From Polyangia bacterium (GTDB lineage: Bacteria; Myxococcota_A; Polyangia; Nannocystales; Nannocystaceae): a stretch of DNA of 64,000 nucleotides. Shown piece by piece: positions 1-9,338 of the stretch; within the stretch, counting starts at the first letter, position 1; each line of letters opens with the position of its first letter. The notes under the pieces were generated by a model. It ran no database searches. It was not told the origin of the DNA and saw only the letters and a list, made by a program, of their open reading frames with translations. Position numbers and translations under genes: made by a program. The stretch spans positions 1 to 64,000 of the forward strand of contig JAUHWG010000006.1 in assembly GCA_030424595.1 (NCBI GenBank). The letters run 5' to 3'.

Positions 1-2436
1 TCTGCACTCGATCCATGTCGCCTCCGGGTTGACGACCGCGAAGCCGAGCTCGCTGCCGTCGAGGAGGCTCGGAGGGGCGTCCGGGAGGGCGACAAAGACA
101 TCTTCGGCTTCGGCCGGGTAGAGCTCCTTGGTGGTGCTCATCGTCCCGATCTGAACGCCGCCCATCCCCGGATCACCGACGTAAAAGTTGACGGTGACCC
201 CGTGGGGGATCGGCTGCTCGCCGATGTTGCGGATCCTCGCGGTGAGACCGTACTCCCCCTCGCACTCCGGCCAGACAGCGGCGACGACGACGTCCGGCGC
301 GGCGAAGACGTTGTCGATGTAGTTTTGGCGGTAGTTGTTGAGGCCGGGGGCCGACCAGTTGTTCTCCTCCTTGGTCGGTACGCTCCCGTCATCCTCGATG
401 TTGGTCACATGATAAGTGTGCTGATTCCAGATCTTGCGGGTACGGGTCCAGCGCGGGTTTGAGAAGACACGAACGCCGGTGGTCTTGATGTTTCCCGGGC
501 AGGAGAACGAGGAGTAGTTGTTCGAGGAGGCGACGATGTCGGCGTGGCCGTCGCTGTCGACGTCGGCGATCAGGGGGTACTCGTGGAGAGTGCCGGACGT
601 GTTGCAGATCTCGCTCAGGATCTTGCCGTCGAAGCCGCGATAGATCCGGAGGAATTCCTCGTCGCCGTAGACGACCTCAGCCCGACCATCGCCGTCGAAG
701 TCGTAGACCGAGGAGCCCGTGAAGGAGGATGAGCAGTCCTGGGTCTGCTTCGACCAGATCAGCGTGCTGGCGTTCGGGATGTTCTCGTCCATCAGCTTGG
801 CGCCGTCGAAGACGGCGTAGCCGACCCCGCCCGCGACGCCGACGTCCGGCTTGCCGTCGCCGTTGAACTCGGCGACGGTCGGCGGCCCGCCGCCGCCGGA
901 GTAGCCGTTGGAGTTGACGGGGCAGAGCGCGGGGTTGAGCGACCCGTTGATGTTGACGTTTTGCCGGACGACGACGGCCTTGTCGGGGGCGTCGGCGTCA
1001 TAGCGCCAGACGTGGAGGTTGTGAACGTTGCTGTTCTTGCCGAGGTTCGCGATGACGACGACCTCGGGCTTGCCGTCGTTGTCGAGGTCCGCGATCGCCG
1101 GGAAGGTGCCCGTCAGCTTGGAGTCGGCGAGCATCGTCCCATCGGCCTCGAACGCGCGGGTGGCCGTGACGATCTCGAGGTTGCCGTCGCCGTCGATGTC
1201 TGCGGCCAGGGCCCGCTCGCGCCACCAGCTCGCGGCGTACTTGACCGGGAAGGTCGCCTTGACGGCCCCTGTCTGACCGTTGAGGACGCTGCCCGCGAGG
1301 AGGACCTCGGGGGCGCCGTCACCGTCAAAGTCGGCGATCGCTGGCATGTCGCAGTAGCTGATCGACAGCGCCGACCAGTAGTCGGAGCCGTCTGGGTGGA
1401 ACGCGCGAGCGCGGCCCCCTTCGGTGCAGGTGACGATCTCGGCCCCAGGGACGCCGTCGAGGTCGGCGGCGGCGATCGCCTTGCCAGGCCAGATTCGGTT
1501 GCTCTGGGGGTTGACGGACCACTTCTTGACCATCGTCCCGTCGATGACCGAGTAGGCGTGGAGGGTGCCGTTGTTGTTGTAGGATCCGCCGGCGAAGGAC
1601 GACCAGATCATGTCTGGGATGTCGCGTCCGTCGATGTGGTCGTCACAGTTGTCGTCGTCGAGCTGGGCGATGATCGGCGGCATCATCACGCTCCCGGCGG
1701 TCCACTCGTGGTTGAGATCCGGCTCAAAGATCATGTCGCTGGTGAAGAGACACTCTGGCAGACAGTCGAGAGAGTTGGGATCCTCGGGCTCTTCGCCTGG
1801 CTCGCACTTCGCGGGGAGCGGGAGACATACGCCGGTGTCCGGGCTGCCGCCGCCGCCACAGACCTTGTCCCCGGCCTCGCCGAGGCTGTAGTCGCAGTAG
1901 CTGTCCGCTGCGCAGTCGCTGCCGGTGATGCAGGCGTCTCCCGGATCGACGCAGCTCTCAAAGGCGCAGAGCTGGTCCTCGCCGCAGCATTGTTCGCCGC
2001 AGGCGTCGTCGACCGGACAGCAGACGCCGCCGACACAGACGCCGTCGATGCACTCCTCTTCGCACTCCGGACCGCCGGTGTCGGTGTCGGTCGTCGAGTC
2101 CGTGACGCCGGTATCGGAGGTCGAGCTGGTGTCGGAGGTCGAGTCGGTCGCCGAGGTCGAGTCGGTCGCGGTCGCGGTCGCGGTCGCGGAGGCGGAGGCC
2201 GTCGCAGTCGCAGTAGCGCTGCTGTCGCTCTCGCTCGCGCTGCCGGAGGCGGTCGTCGTCGCCGTCTCGCTCACACCTGTTGTGGGGGCGCTAGTCCCCG
2301 TCTCTGTCGAGCTGCCGCCGCTCGTCGCGGTCTCACCACCACAAGTGTCGGTCTCACACGCAGTGTCATCACCGCAGGAGGCGAGCATCAACCCGATCGC
2401 CGAGGCGAGAAACCCATGAATTATTCCCGTACGCAT
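1..2436 (-). CDS. FG-GAP/VCBS-repeat lipoprotein (3' end beyond window)
   Basis: A minus-strand frame is open from an ATG at 2436 to the window edge (812 codons, no stop seen). The N-terminus MRTGIIHGFLASAIGLMLAS is followed by CGDD, a lipoprotein signal with lipobox LASC. Next comes a Ser/Thr/Ala/Asp-rich linker (about residues 35-115) and a Cys-rich stretch. Then seven or more FG-GAP/VCBS-type calcium-binding motifs recur, such as ADFDGDGAPEV, ADIDGDGNLEIV, ADLDNDGKPEVV and ADVDSDGHADIV. Such repeats fold into beta-propellers on surface proteins, so a surface-anchored binding or adhesion role is likely; the ligand is unknown. The protein faces away from trpB across a 537-base gap. Family assignment is firm; the C-terminal end is not visible. 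Confidence 0.85.
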   Translation of the reverse strand, partial: MRTGIIHGFLASAIGLMLASCGDDTACETDTCGGETATSGGSSTETGTSAPTTGVSETATTTASGSASESDSSATATATASASATATATATDSTSATDSTSDTSSTSDTGVTDSTTDTDTGGPECEEECIDGVCVGGVCCPVDDACGEQCCGEDQLCAFESCVDPGDACITGSDCAADSYCDYSLGEAGDKVCGGGGSPDTGVCLPLPAKCEPGEEPEDPNSLDCLPECLFTSDMIFEPDLNHEWTAGSVMMPPIIAQLDDDNCDDHIDGRDIPDMIWSSFAGGSYNNNGTLHAYSVIDGTMVKKWSVNPQSNRIWPGKAIAAADLDGVPGAEIVTCTEGGRARAFHPDGSDYWSALSISYCDMPAIADFDGDGAPEVLLAGSVLNGQTGAVKATFPVKYAASWWRERALAADIDGDGNLEIVTATRAFEADGTMLADSKLTGTFPAIADLDNDGKPEVVVIANLGKNSNVHNLHVWRYDADAPDKAVVVRQNVNINGSLNPALCPVNSNGYSGGGGPPTVAEFNGDGKPDVGVAGGVGYAVFDGAKLMDENIPNASTLIWSKQTQDCSSSFTGSSVYDFDGDGRAEVVYGDEEFLRIYRGFDGKILSEICNTSGTLHEYPLIADVDSDGHADIVASSNNYSSFSCPGNIKTTGVRVFSNPRWTRTRKIWNQHTYHVTNIEDDGSVPTKEENNWSAPGLNNYRQNYIDNVFAAPDVVVAAVWPECEGEYGLTARIRNIGEQPIPHGVTVNFYVGDPGMGGVQIGTMSTTKELYPAEAEDVFVALPDAPPSLLDGSELGFAVVNPEATWIECR

Positions 2437-2973
2437 ACCGTCACCACCCATCGCATCGAGGAGAGCATCGGCCCTTGGGCCTCGCAAGCCCACGCTCGTG
2501 AGCGCCGATGCTGAGCCGGCCGGGGCGGTGCAAGAGCGCTCTGCAGGACCTTCTGCGTCGTATCGCGCGCAAGGTGATCGCGATAATTGTTCCAGGCATC
2601 GGCGTTCGTGGAGTGTCTATTGTTGTCCGTTGAGGCGCGGCGGTGCGCGCGGATGCTCGGAGTTGCACGTTGAGCGAAAATGGCTGCAATGCGATTCCGC
2701 CCGCGCTTCGTTGCATGTCCAATAGGCCCTGGATACGGCGGATGTCGGGAGGCCCCAGGACGACGCTCGATTCAGGCGGAATTCCGCGGTCACGGCCTCC
2801 GTCACCAGGGCGCGATGCGGCGCCAGAGGATCGTCAGAGGGGGAGCTATCGACCGTCGACGCGGTGCGCCAGAGCGCAGGTTGGACCGCAAAACAGGACG
2901 TTGATCGAGACCCCACATCCTGTGTCAGACTCGCGTGGTCCATGGTTGGAGCTGAGACAAAGGGGAGGCAAAC
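2437..2973. other. Divergent intergenic region, no gene seen
   Basis: This gap separates the divergent FG-GAP lipoprotein gene and trpB. Small open frames exist on both strands but none has a ribosome site or recognisable protein. It must hold both promoters. A weak sigma-70-like pair for trpB, TTGATC near 2902 and TCAGACT about 18 bases later, can be drawn, but this is low confidence. The only clear element is the ribosome site AGGGGAGG just before the trpB ATG. Confidence 0.5.
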
Positions 2974-4866
2974 ATGAGTGACGAGACCGTTCGCTTTGAT
3001 CTGCCGCAGTCGGCGATCCCGACGCGCTGGTACAACATCCAGGCGGACCTGCCGCGGCCATTGCCGCCGGTGCTCCACCCTGCGACTCACAAGCCGGTGG
3101 GTCCGGAGGACCTCGCGCCGCTCTTTCCGATGGCGCTCATCGGTCAGGAGGTCTCGACGGAGCGGTTCATCGAGATTCCGGAGGAGGTCCGTGAGATCTA
3201 CAAGCTGTGGCGGCCGACGCCGCTGATCCGGGCCCGGCGTCTGGAGAAGGCGCTCGACACCCCGGCCCACATCTACTTCAAGTACGAGGGGGGATCGCCG
3301 AGCGGCTCGCACAAGCTCAACACGGCGGTCCCGCAGGCCTACTACAACAAGATGGAGGGGGTTCAGGGCCTGACCACAGAGACAGGTGCTGGCCAGTGGG
3401 GCACAGCGCTCTCGATCGCGTCGAACTTCTTCGACCTCGAGTGCTACGTCTACATGGTCAAGGTCAGCTACGAGCAGAAGCCGTACCGCCGGGCGATCAT
3501 CCAGTCCTTCGGCGCCAACGTGACGCCGAGCCCGAGCAATACGACGGAGTCGGGGCGGCGCTTCCTCGCCGAGGACCCCGAGAGCACGGGCTCGCTCGGG
3601 ATGGCGATCTCGGAGGCTGTCGAGGTCGCGGCGACCAGCGGGGGCAAGTACAAGTACGCCCTCGGCTCTGTGCTCAACCATGTCTTGATGCATCAGACGG
3701 TCATCGGCCAGGAGGCGCTCCTCCAGCTCCGTCGGGCCGATGCCTACCCTGACGTGGTGATCGGCTGTACCGGCGGTGGCTCGAACTTCGGCGGTATCGC
3801 CTTCCCGTTCATCCGCAACAACATCAATCACGGGATGAAGACCCGGATCGTCGCGGTCGAGCCGGCGGCTTGCCCGACGCTGACCCGCGGCTCCTACGCC
3901 TACGACTACGGCGACACCGCCGGGATGGCGCCCGTGGTCAAGATGCACACGCTCGGCGCCAACTTCGTCCCGGCGCCGCTGCACGCCGGCGGCCTTCGCT
4001 ATCACGGGATGGCGAGCATCATCAGCGAGCTGCTCGACCAAGAGATGATCGAGGCCATCGCGATCCCGCAGCTCGAGGTCTTCGGCGGCGCGCTGAAGTT
4101 CCTCCGCTCGGAAGGGATCGTCCCGGCGCCCGAGCCTTCGCACGCGATCGCTGCGGTGATCCGCGAGGCGTTGGCGGCGAAGGAGGCTGGCGAGAAGCGG
4201 ACGATCCTCTTCAACCTCTGCGGTCATGGCCACTTCGACATGGCTGCGTACGACGCCTACAACCGCGGCGAGCTCACCGACTACGAGTACCCGCAGGAGG
4301 CGATCGACGCGGCGATGGCCAAGATGCCGCAGATCGAGGGGCAGCCTGCCCTCGTCCGCAAGCCCCCGCCCCCCGCTCGGGTAGCGCAGAGCTCGGTCGA
4401 AGAGGTGCGCTCGGAGCAGGTCGCGGCGCCCGTGGACGAGGAGGTGCCCGTGGAGGCGGCCCCCGAAGCGGCGCCGGCGGAGGAGGCCGCAGCGGAGGCT
4501 GCCGCTCCACAGGCGGAGGCGGAGGCGGAGGCGGAGGCGGAGGCGGAGGCGGAGGCGGAAGCGGACGCCGCTCCCGCGGAGGCCGAGGCCGAGGCTGACG
4601 AGGCCGCGGCGTCGGAGGAGGGGGCCGGCGCCGAGCCTGAGCCCGGTGCACCTGCGGAGCAAGAGTCACCGGCGGAGTCTGAGGCCGAGGCCGCTGCCGA
4701 GGCTCCGGAGGAGCAGGCGGAGTCCGAGGCTCAGGCCGCGCCCGAGGTTCCGGCCCCGCCGTCGATCGATGTGCCGCAGGTGCCCTCCGTCGAGGCGCCC
4801 GCGATCCCTGCGCTGGACATCCCGGGCCTCGGGGATACGGACGACTTCGGCGCCGAAGAGGAGTAG
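2974..4866 (+). CDS. trpB: Tryptophan synthase beta chain, TrpB2 type, with acidic C-terminal tail
   Basis: PLP enzyme that condenses indole and L-serine to tryptophan in the cytoplasm. Residues 1 to about 455 match the TrpB2 class, including its long N-terminal extension. The PLP lysine is K114 in GSHKLNTA, the catalytic glutamate is E136 in [10 protein letters not shown], and the PLP-phosphate loop is TGGGSNFGG at 266-274. The ATG at 2974 follows AGGGGAGG. No trpA lies nearby, which is common for TrpB2; the enzyme may salvage indole on its own. Oddity: the protein is 630 residues against about 420-460 normally. The extra 170 residues are Ala/Glu/Pro-rich, contain a perfect (EA)n run coded by a hexanucleotide repeat, and end in a Pro/Ile/Asp-rich segment. 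Confidence 0.92.
   Translation: MSDETVRFDLPQSAIPTRWYNIQADLPRPLPPVLHPATHKPVGPEDLAPLFPMALIGQEVSTERFIEIPEEVREIYKLWRPTPLIRARRLEKALDTPAHIYFKYEGGSPSGSHKLNTAVPQAYYNKMEGVQGLTTETGAGQWGTALSIASNFFDLECYVYMVKVSYEQKPYRRAIIQSFGANVTPSPSNTTESGRRFLAEDPESTGSLGMAISEAVEVAATSGGKYKYALGSVLNHVLMHQTVIGQEALLQLRRADAYPDVVIGCTGGGSNFGGIAFPFIRNNINHGMKTRIVAVEPAACPTLTRGSYAYDYGDTAGMAPVVKMHTLGANFVPAPLHAGGLRYHGMASIISELLDQEMIEAIAIPQLEVFGGALKFLRSEGIVPAPEPSHAIAAVIREALAAKEAGEKRTILFNLCGHGHFDMAAYDAYNRGELTDYEYPQEAIDAAMAKMPQIEGQPALVRKPPPPARVAQSSVEEVRSEQVAAPVDEEVPVEAAPEAAPAEEAAAEAAAPQAEAEAEAEAEAEAEAEADAAPAEAEAEADEAAASEEGAGAEPEPGAPAEQESPAESEAEAAAEAPEEQAESEAQAAPEVPAPPSIDVPQVPSVEAPAIPALDIPGLGDTDDFGAEEE
4514..4563 (+). repeat. Hexanucleotide (gcggag)n run coding Glu-Ala
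   Basis: About eight consecutive copies of the 6-base unit gcggag lie in the trpB tail and code alternating Ala-Glu. The near-perfect identity of copies suggests recent slippage. The period is a multiple of three, so the frame is preserved whatever the copy number. Confidence 0.9.
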
Positions 4867-4870
4867 GCGG

Positions 4871-4895
4871 CGCTCCGGCGACCTACGCCGGAGCG
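4871..4895 (+). other. Perfect 10-bp hairpin just after trpB
   Basis: The arms CGCTCCGGCG and CGCCGGAGCG pair perfectly around the five-base loop ACCTA, starting five bases after the trpB stop codon. No T tract follows, so it is more likely an mRNA 3'-end stabiliser than a terminator. A second hairpin with a T-rich tail follows at 4905. Confidence 0.6.
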
Positions 4896-4904
4896 ATGGT
4901 CGCG

Positions 4905-4943
4905 GCGCCGACGCCCAGCCTCTGCTGGGGTCGGCGCTTCTTC
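4905..4943 (+). terminator. Intrinsic terminator after trpB
   Basis: A 14-bp stem (GCGCCGAC plus CCCAGC paired with GCTGGG plus GTCGGCGC, one bulged G, loop CTCT) is followed by TTCTTC. It lies 38 bases after the trpB stop and ahead of the HD-domain gene, so trpB is probably monocistronic. Confidence 0.7.
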
Positions 4944-4989
4944 ATGCACGGTGGTAGGGTCGCGCCGTGATGAGCGAACGGGGGAGCCG

Positions 4990-5544
4990 ATGAGCGAGAC
5001 CGAGGAGACATGTCTCGGTGGTCTGTCGCTCGATCTCCTGCGAGCACGCCTTCGCGAGGTGCTCGCCCTCAAGAGGCTGCCCCGGGCGGGGTGGGTCCGC
5101 GAGGGGGTGGCGAACCCGGAGTCCGTCGCGGCCCACAGCTGGGGGGTGGCGTGGCTGGTCCTCGCCCTCGCACCGGCGGCGATCGATCGCGGACGAGCCC
5201 TCGCGATCGCCGTGCTCCACGATCTCGCCGAGGTTCGGGTCGGCGACATCACGCCGCTCGACGGGGTCGGCCCTGCGGACAAGCGTCGCCGCGAAGAGGC
5301 GGCGATGGACGGCCTGCTCGGGGGTCTCCTGCGGGCTGAGGAGATGCGCCAACTCTGGCTCGAGTACGAGGAGCAGAGCTCGCCCGAGGGGCGCCTGGTC
5401 AAGGCGTGCGACCGTCTGGACATGGCCCTCCAGGCCCAGCTCTACGCGGTCGAAGAGGGGATCGATCCCTCTGCGTTCATCGACTCGGCCGTCGACGGGC
5501 TACCGCCTGGGCTCTTCATCGAGCTCGCGCGGACCCTCGAGTGA
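4990..5544 (+). CDS. HD-domain phosphohydrolase, HDDC2/YfbR-like nucleotidase
   Basis: 184-residue cytoplasmic HD protein. The metal-binding set is visible: His in VAAHSW, HD in VLHDLAE followed by VGDITPLDG, and the distal Asp in CDRLD. The spacing and the VGDITP signature match HDDC2/YfbR proteins, which dephosphorylate deoxynucleoside 5'-monophosphates. The ATG at 4990 was chosen because GGGGGAG sits just upstream and the domain begins soon after; an ATG at 4951 in the same frame has no such site. Activity is inferred from family, and substrate preference cannot be read from sequence. Confidence 0.82.
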   Translation: MSETEETCLGGLSLDLLRARLREVLALKRLPRAGWVREGVANPESVAAHSWGVAWLVLALAPAAIDRGRALAIAVLHDLAEVRVGDITPLDGVGPADKRRREEAAMDGLLGGLLRAEEMRQLWLEYEEQSSPEGRLVKACDRLDMALQAQLYAVEEGIDPSAFIDSAVDGLPPGLFIELARTLE

Positions 5545-5571
5545 AGGCCAGCCCGCGCGTCGCTCGGGTCG

Positions 5572-6189
5572 TCAGGGCCTGAGCGTGCAGAGCATCGAGT
5601 CGATGAACTCGTCGACGAAGGTCGACAGGTCGCGGACCGGGGCGATCGGATGGTTCTCGTCGACGCGTCCGCTGTTGATCAGGGAGCAGAGGCCGTGGAC
5701 CGTGGTGATGATCCGTAGCGTGGTCATGTCCGGATCGACCGACGCCGCGATGACGCCGCGCTCGCGTCCCTCGGCGATCCAGCTCCGGACGTTCGTCAGC
5801 GGCTGGAGGTGCGTCGCGAGCTCATCGTCGGACATCTCCGAGTAGTTGATCTGCTCGTGCTCCATGAGGACGCTGTAGAGCCAGCGGTTGCTCCGGCTGA
5901 AGTTGACGTAGGCCTGTCCCCAGGCGCGCAGACGATCGACAGGATCGTCGATCGCGGCGACCCGGTCGATGACCTCGCGCTGACCGAGCTCATGACCGTA
6001 CACCCGGATTTGGTGGAGGATCGCCGCCTTGGAGTCGAAGTGCTGATAGAGCGCCGTCGCCGAGATGCCGAGGCGTTTGGCGATCGCCCGCATGGTCAGG
6101 CCCTCTTCGCCGAGCTGCGATCCTAGCTCCACACTCGCAAGGATGATCGCTTCCCTCAACTCTGGTCGCGGCGTTCGAGACATGTACAT
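5572..6189 (-). CDS. TetR/AcrR-family transcriptional regulator
   Basis: 205 residues. The N-terminal helix-turn-helix is classic TetR: ELREAIILASVELGSQLG, then EEGLTMRAIAKRLGISATALYQHF at about residues 28-51. The C-terminal part is helical with the ligand-pocket character of TetR proteins. Two in-frame ATGs (6189 and 6183) lie within a perfect 14-bp palindrome, a likely autorepression site. The neighbours are a convergent HD phosphohydrolase and a divergent two-membrane-segment protein at 6330, which is the most likely co-regulated target. The ligand cannot be predicted. Confidence 0.9.
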   Translation of the reverse strand: MYMSRTPRPELREAIILASVELGSQLGEEGLTMRAIAKRLGISATALYQHFDSKAAILHQIRVYGHELGQREVIDRVAAIDDPVDRLRAWGQAYVNFSRSNRWLYSVLMEHEQINYSEMSDDELATHLQPLTNVRSWIAEGRERGVIAASVDPDMTTLRIITTVHGLCSLINSGRVDENHPIAPVRDLSTFVDEFIDSMLCTLRP

Positions 6190-6192
6190 GTC
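6179..6192. promoter_or_regulatory. 14-bp palindrome GACATGTACATGTC, candidate TetR operator
   Basis: A perfect inverted repeat overlaps both candidate start codons of the TetR gene and lies in the gap shared with the divergent gene at 6330. Position and perfect symmetry suit binding by a TetR dimer. Binding itself is inferred. Confidence 0.5.
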
Positions 6193-6329
6193 GTATCACC
6201 TGGCCCCCTGCGTGGAAACGACCTTTTCTGCGCAGAATAGACGTGGTCGTCGTATTGGCGCCCATTCTCACCCGAACACAGTTCCCGAGGATCGGCCCTT
6301 CCCGGTGTTAGACTGGGCCGTCTCCGCTG

Positions 6330-7850
6330 ATGTCTCTGCAGAGCAAGTACGCCGCCGTTGTCGCCCGCGAGCTCCGGCATCACGCGGTGTGGGAGCCCGG
6401 GGAGCCGGTGCGCCTCGGCGACTACGGGATCCTGGGGCAGGGCCGCTTCTCCGTCCACGGCAACATCAAGGACGACTTTGAGATCGAGTTTGACGTCGCT
6501 CGATCGCGCAATCGTGAGTTCGCCTTCCGCTCCGACGGCGTCAGCGAGAGCCGCTCCGAGGCCAAGGGCGAGCAGGTCGGCGCGGCCGCTGAGCTCCGCG
6601 TCGGCTTTCGCAGCGCCGACGCCCTCTACGTCTCCTCTCCGAGCGCCTGGACCGAGCAGATCAAGGGGCTCGCGCGGGCGGTCCGTCCGCTCAGCGGTAA
6701 CCCCCAGTGGCGCCCCGAGTGGATGGTCGTCACGCGCCTCTACCACGCGTCGCAGGCGATCATCCTCCTCTCGAACAGCGACGACGCCGACGTCTGCCTC
6801 AACCTCAGCGCCGACGGTGTCGCGCTCGCCGGGGACTCATCGAACGACGCCGGCGAGAACGGATCGGTCGCGCTCCAGCTGACGGGGGTCCGCGGTCCGC
6901 TCTTCATGGGCCTGCACTGGGTCCACAAGGACCTCGAGGATGTGGTCCCGCGGCGTCGCTTCGTCAACCGGGTGCTCGTGCTGGGTGGCCTCGGCCTGGT
7001 CGTCAGCGGGGCTCTCGCCTCGTGGCTCGTGGTCGTCGGGATCACGCATCCAAAGGAGGGGGCGAGGGTCGCCTGGGACGAGGTCACGGCGGACCGAGGG
7101 GACGAGCCCCGCTCCGGGCTCGACGAGGTTAAGAGCGAGGACGAGGGCACCGGCCAGGGCAGCTACGGCGGCAGTGACTCGGCCGGGGGGGGCTCGGTCA
7201 GCGGAGGCGAGGACAGCGGAGGCGAGGAGAGCAGCGGGGACGCGAGCGGCGAGGCTGACGCGGTCCGTGTTCACATCAAGTCCGACGCGCCGGCGGAGAT
7301 CCGCCGCGCGGACGGGACCCTCCTCGGTCGGACGGATGACCCCAAAGGGATCGGTCTACCCGAGGGGGTGACGACGCGGCTCGTCGTCGTCGCCAAGGGG
7401 GGCGGGAGGGCCGAGATGACGGTTCAGCCGCGCCCCGGCGCGGTGTTCTTCGCCGAGCTCGTGGAGCGCGGGTCGGGGGCGCAAGGGGTCGGCAAGCCGG
7501 CCTATGTGCCGGATCGGCCCACGGCGAGGCCCGAGGAGGGGAGCAGCTCCACGGGGTCGATGACGACCACCGGCGGGTCGACGGCGGCCGACCTGAGGCC
7601 GAGCGAGGTCGACTCGTCGAGCGGAGGCTCGCCGAGCGGCGGCTCGTCGACGACCGCTAGAGCGGGCCCCGACGAGCGAGAGCTGCCGCCGCGTAGGTCC
7701 CGGGAGGGGATGCCTGCGATGTTCTGGGGGACCCTCGTCCTCGGCCTCCTCGGCCTCGGCCTCGTGTGCCTCTGGATCGTCCGTCGATTCCTCGCGCCGC
7801 TCGAGCCCGTGCGGCCCGAGGACGTCGAAGGCCGCCCGCCGCCGCCGTGA
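6330..7850 (+). CDS. Two-membrane-segment protein with Ser/Gly-rich linkers, function unknown
   Basis: 506 residues, no family recognised. Residues 1 to about 210 are a globular, mixed alpha/beta, probably cytoplasmic domain. A hydrophobic segment (VLVLGGLGLVVSGALASWLV) lies near 215-235. Next come an acidic Ser/Gly-rich linker, a small beta-rich domain (about 310-385, carrying an ADGTLLGRTD segment like PEGA-type folds), another Ser/Thr linker and a second hydrophobic segment near 467-488. The C-terminus is short and Pro-rich. This predicts a periplasmic loop held between two membrane helices. It is divergent from the TetR gene and may be its target. No strong ribosome site precedes the ATG. 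Confidence 0.65.
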   Translation: MSLQSKYAAVVARELRHHAVWEPGEPVRLGDYGILGQGRFSVHGNIKDDFEIEFDVARSRNREFAFRSDGVSESRSEAKGEQVGAAAELRVGFRSADALYVSSPSAWTEQIKGLARAVRPLSGNPQWRPEWMVVTRLYHASQAIILLSNSDDADVCLNLSADGVALAGDSSNDAGENGSVALQLTGVRGPLFMGLHWVHKDLEDVVPRRRFVNRVLVLGGLGLVVSGALASWLVVVGITHPKEGARVAWDEVTADRGDEPRSGLDEVKSEDEGTGQGSYGGSDSAGGGSVSGGEDSGGEESSGDASGEADAVRVHIKSDAPAEIRRADGTLLGRTDDPKGIGLPEGVTTRLVVVAKGGGRAEMTVQPRPGAVFFAELVERGSGAQGVGKPAYVPDRPTARPEEGSSSTGSMTTTGGSTAADLRPSEVDSSSGGSPSGGSSTTARAGPDERELPPRRSREGMPAMFWGTLVLGLLGLGLVCLWIVRRFLAPLEPVRPEDVEGRPPPP

Positions 7851-7897
7851 TTCGAGGAGGTCGGCCGACGATGGACGCCGAGCCGCGCGCCGATCGG

Positions 7898-8542
7898 CTA
7901 GCCCGCTCTTCGCTCTTGAGCGGCCGCGCGGGTGGTCGCGCCGAAGGAGCCGAGGAGCTCGCGGTACCAGGCCTCGGCCGCCTCGCTCTGGCCCGGCAGA
8001 GCCGTCGAGCCCCAGATCAGCGACAGTGTTCGCTGCGTGGTCGCGCCGGTCTTGGTCCGCTGTGCGTCCTTGACCGGGTTGGCGCAGGGTCCATCGCTGT
8101 CGTGGAGGCAGAGGAGGTCGCCGACGTTGATCGTCTGGCCCGACGCGTTGAAGACGTAGGTCGTCCCGGGGGCGGCGAGGCCGACGCGGAGCGGAGCCGT
8201 CGTCCGATCGAGATCGACGACGCTGATCGGCAGGCCGCTGTGGAGCGAGACGACGTTGCAGGCGTCGACGGCCGGGTTGATCGAGCCGAGCTTCCCCTCG
8301 CCGACCGCCCGTCGGAGGTACTCGCAGGAGGGCTTCCCCCGCCCGGTAGGCTTGTAGCGGCCGTTGCGGAGGAGGTCTCGGATCGCGCTCCGCGTCCGCT
8401 CGTCGTAGCGGAGGGGGGTGGGGGCGTCGAGGCTGAGGAGCGGGAGCAGGTGCGCCGTATCCTCGACGGATCCGAGGGGCGCGGGGAACGTGGTGATGAA
8501 AGCTCGTAGATCGAGGGAGGGGAGGGGATCGCAGAGGAGCAT
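7898..8542 (-). CDS. B3/B4 tRNA-binding-domain protein
   Basis: About 214 residues. The middle (KPSCEYLRRA, then INPAVDACNVVSLHSGLPISV, then TINVGDLLCLHD) matches the stand-alone B3/B4 domain related to the tRNA-editing region of the phenylalanyl-tRNA synthetase beta chain. Stand-alone versions are thought to bind or edit misacylated tRNA or free amino acids; this is family inference. The ATG at 8542 was chosen because it begins directly before the conserved core; an upstream ATG at 8581 would add 13 unremarkable residues and crowd the divergent lipoprotein gene. It is convergent with the gene at 6330. Confidence 0.75.
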   Translation of the reverse strand: MLLCDPLPSLDLRAFITTFPAPLGSVEDTAHLLPLLSLDAPTPLRYDERTRSAIRDLLRNGRYKPTGRGKPSCEYLRRAVGEGKLGSINPAVDACNVVSLHSGLPISVVDLDRTTAPLRVGLAAPGTTYVFNASGQTINVGDLLCLHDSDGPCANPVKDAQRTKTGATTQRTLSLIWGSTALPGQSEAAEAWYRELLGSFGATTRAAAQERRAG

Positions 8543-8624
8543 CGCCGCCGATGATACGGTCGATCTGTGCCGGGCGTGCATCCGCCCGTGGGGATCGCCC
8601 TGCTGCTGTGAGATCCTCGCGTCG

Positions 8625-9194
8625 ATGGTGCGAGTCTGCGGAGGTTGGGCGCTCCTCGTGGTGAGCGCCTGCGGAGCGAGCGACCCCGGCGGGACGACGG
8701 CGGTCGACGGGACCGGCGGGGGCTGTGGCGCGCCGCCCGACGCGATCGTCCTCCAGGGGGGCTGTCCGCTGCCGCTCGCATGCCCGCCGATCGATCGCTA
8801 CGGCGGCGGTGCAGGGTGCACGCCGTACCCGCTCGATAGGGGCGCACCCTACAGCAGCGCGGAGATCTGCGTGCTCGATCACCTGTCCTCGGGGACTCCT
8901 GGTCGGGTCATCATCGACGGGGCCTGTGGTGAGCTCGAGGAGACGATCACCCTCAGCGTCGTCGCGACCGGCGAGGCGATCCTGAGCGTCGAGTCGCGTG
9001 AGCCCTGCGAGGGCTGCGAGTGCGGCGACGTGCGCCGGATCTGGGGGCCGCTCGACGCGTGCGAGCTGGCGGCGCCCGAGCTCTTCGCCGAGTGCCTCGA
9101 CGAGGCGGACCCGGCGGGCCGTGTCGCGTGCATGACGCCAGAGAATTGGTTGCGGGCTTGTGCCCCCACCTCACCGCGTTGCGTCGGCCGCTGA
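8625..9194 (+). CDS. Small Cys-rich lipoprotein, function unknown
   Basis: 189 residues. The N-terminus MVRVCGGWALLVVSACGAS is a short lipoprotein signal with lipobox VSAC. The mature part is rich in Cys (about sixteen), including CEGCECGD, suggesting several disulfides in a periplasmic or surface protein. No domain is recognised. The frame runs open upstream of the ATG, but only the 8625 start gives the signal peptide. It is divergent from the B3/B4 gene and 145 bases ahead of the ceramidase-like gene. Confidence 0.65.
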   Translation: MVRVCGGWALLVVSACGASDPGGTTAVDGTGGGCGAPPDAIVLQGGCPLPLACPPIDRYGGGAGCTPYPLDRGAPYSSAEICVLDHLSSGTPGRVIIDGACGELEETITLSVVATGEAILSVESREPCEGCECGDVRRIWGPLDACELAAPELFAECLDEADPAGRVACMTPENWLRACAPTSPRCVGR

Positions 9195-9338
9195 GCTGTG
9201 GGCGCTCGCGAGGCGCCCGAGCAGGGACCGCGACGGTGTCCTCGGAGACTCCGGCCTCATGGCCCTGGACGGAGCGTATTCGAGCGAGCTACAACGGCAA
9301 ACGCGTGCCTGTGCGCGCACTTGGCCTCGGAACCCCCT

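Noticed and set aside
961..2514. Plus-strand open frame of 517 codons at the left edge
   Set aside because: It is antisense to the FG-GAP lipoprotein, whose minus-strand frame has a signal peptide and calcium-motif repeats. The plus-strand product is low-complexity Val/Asp/Gly.
2617..4662. Long minus-strand open frame (681 codons) antisense to trpB
   Set aside because: It is a shadow of the GC-rich trpB codons: Arg/Leu-rich, no domain, no ribosome site. The same applies to other long antisense frames, for example 12613-14736, 39332-42640, 44296-46662 and 49621-51207.
5201..5230. Frequent GCGATCGC-like octamers through the window
   Set aside because: These follow from common Ala-Ile-Ala codons in a GC-rich genome. 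I could not count expected versus observed, so I make no claim of a HIP1-like element.
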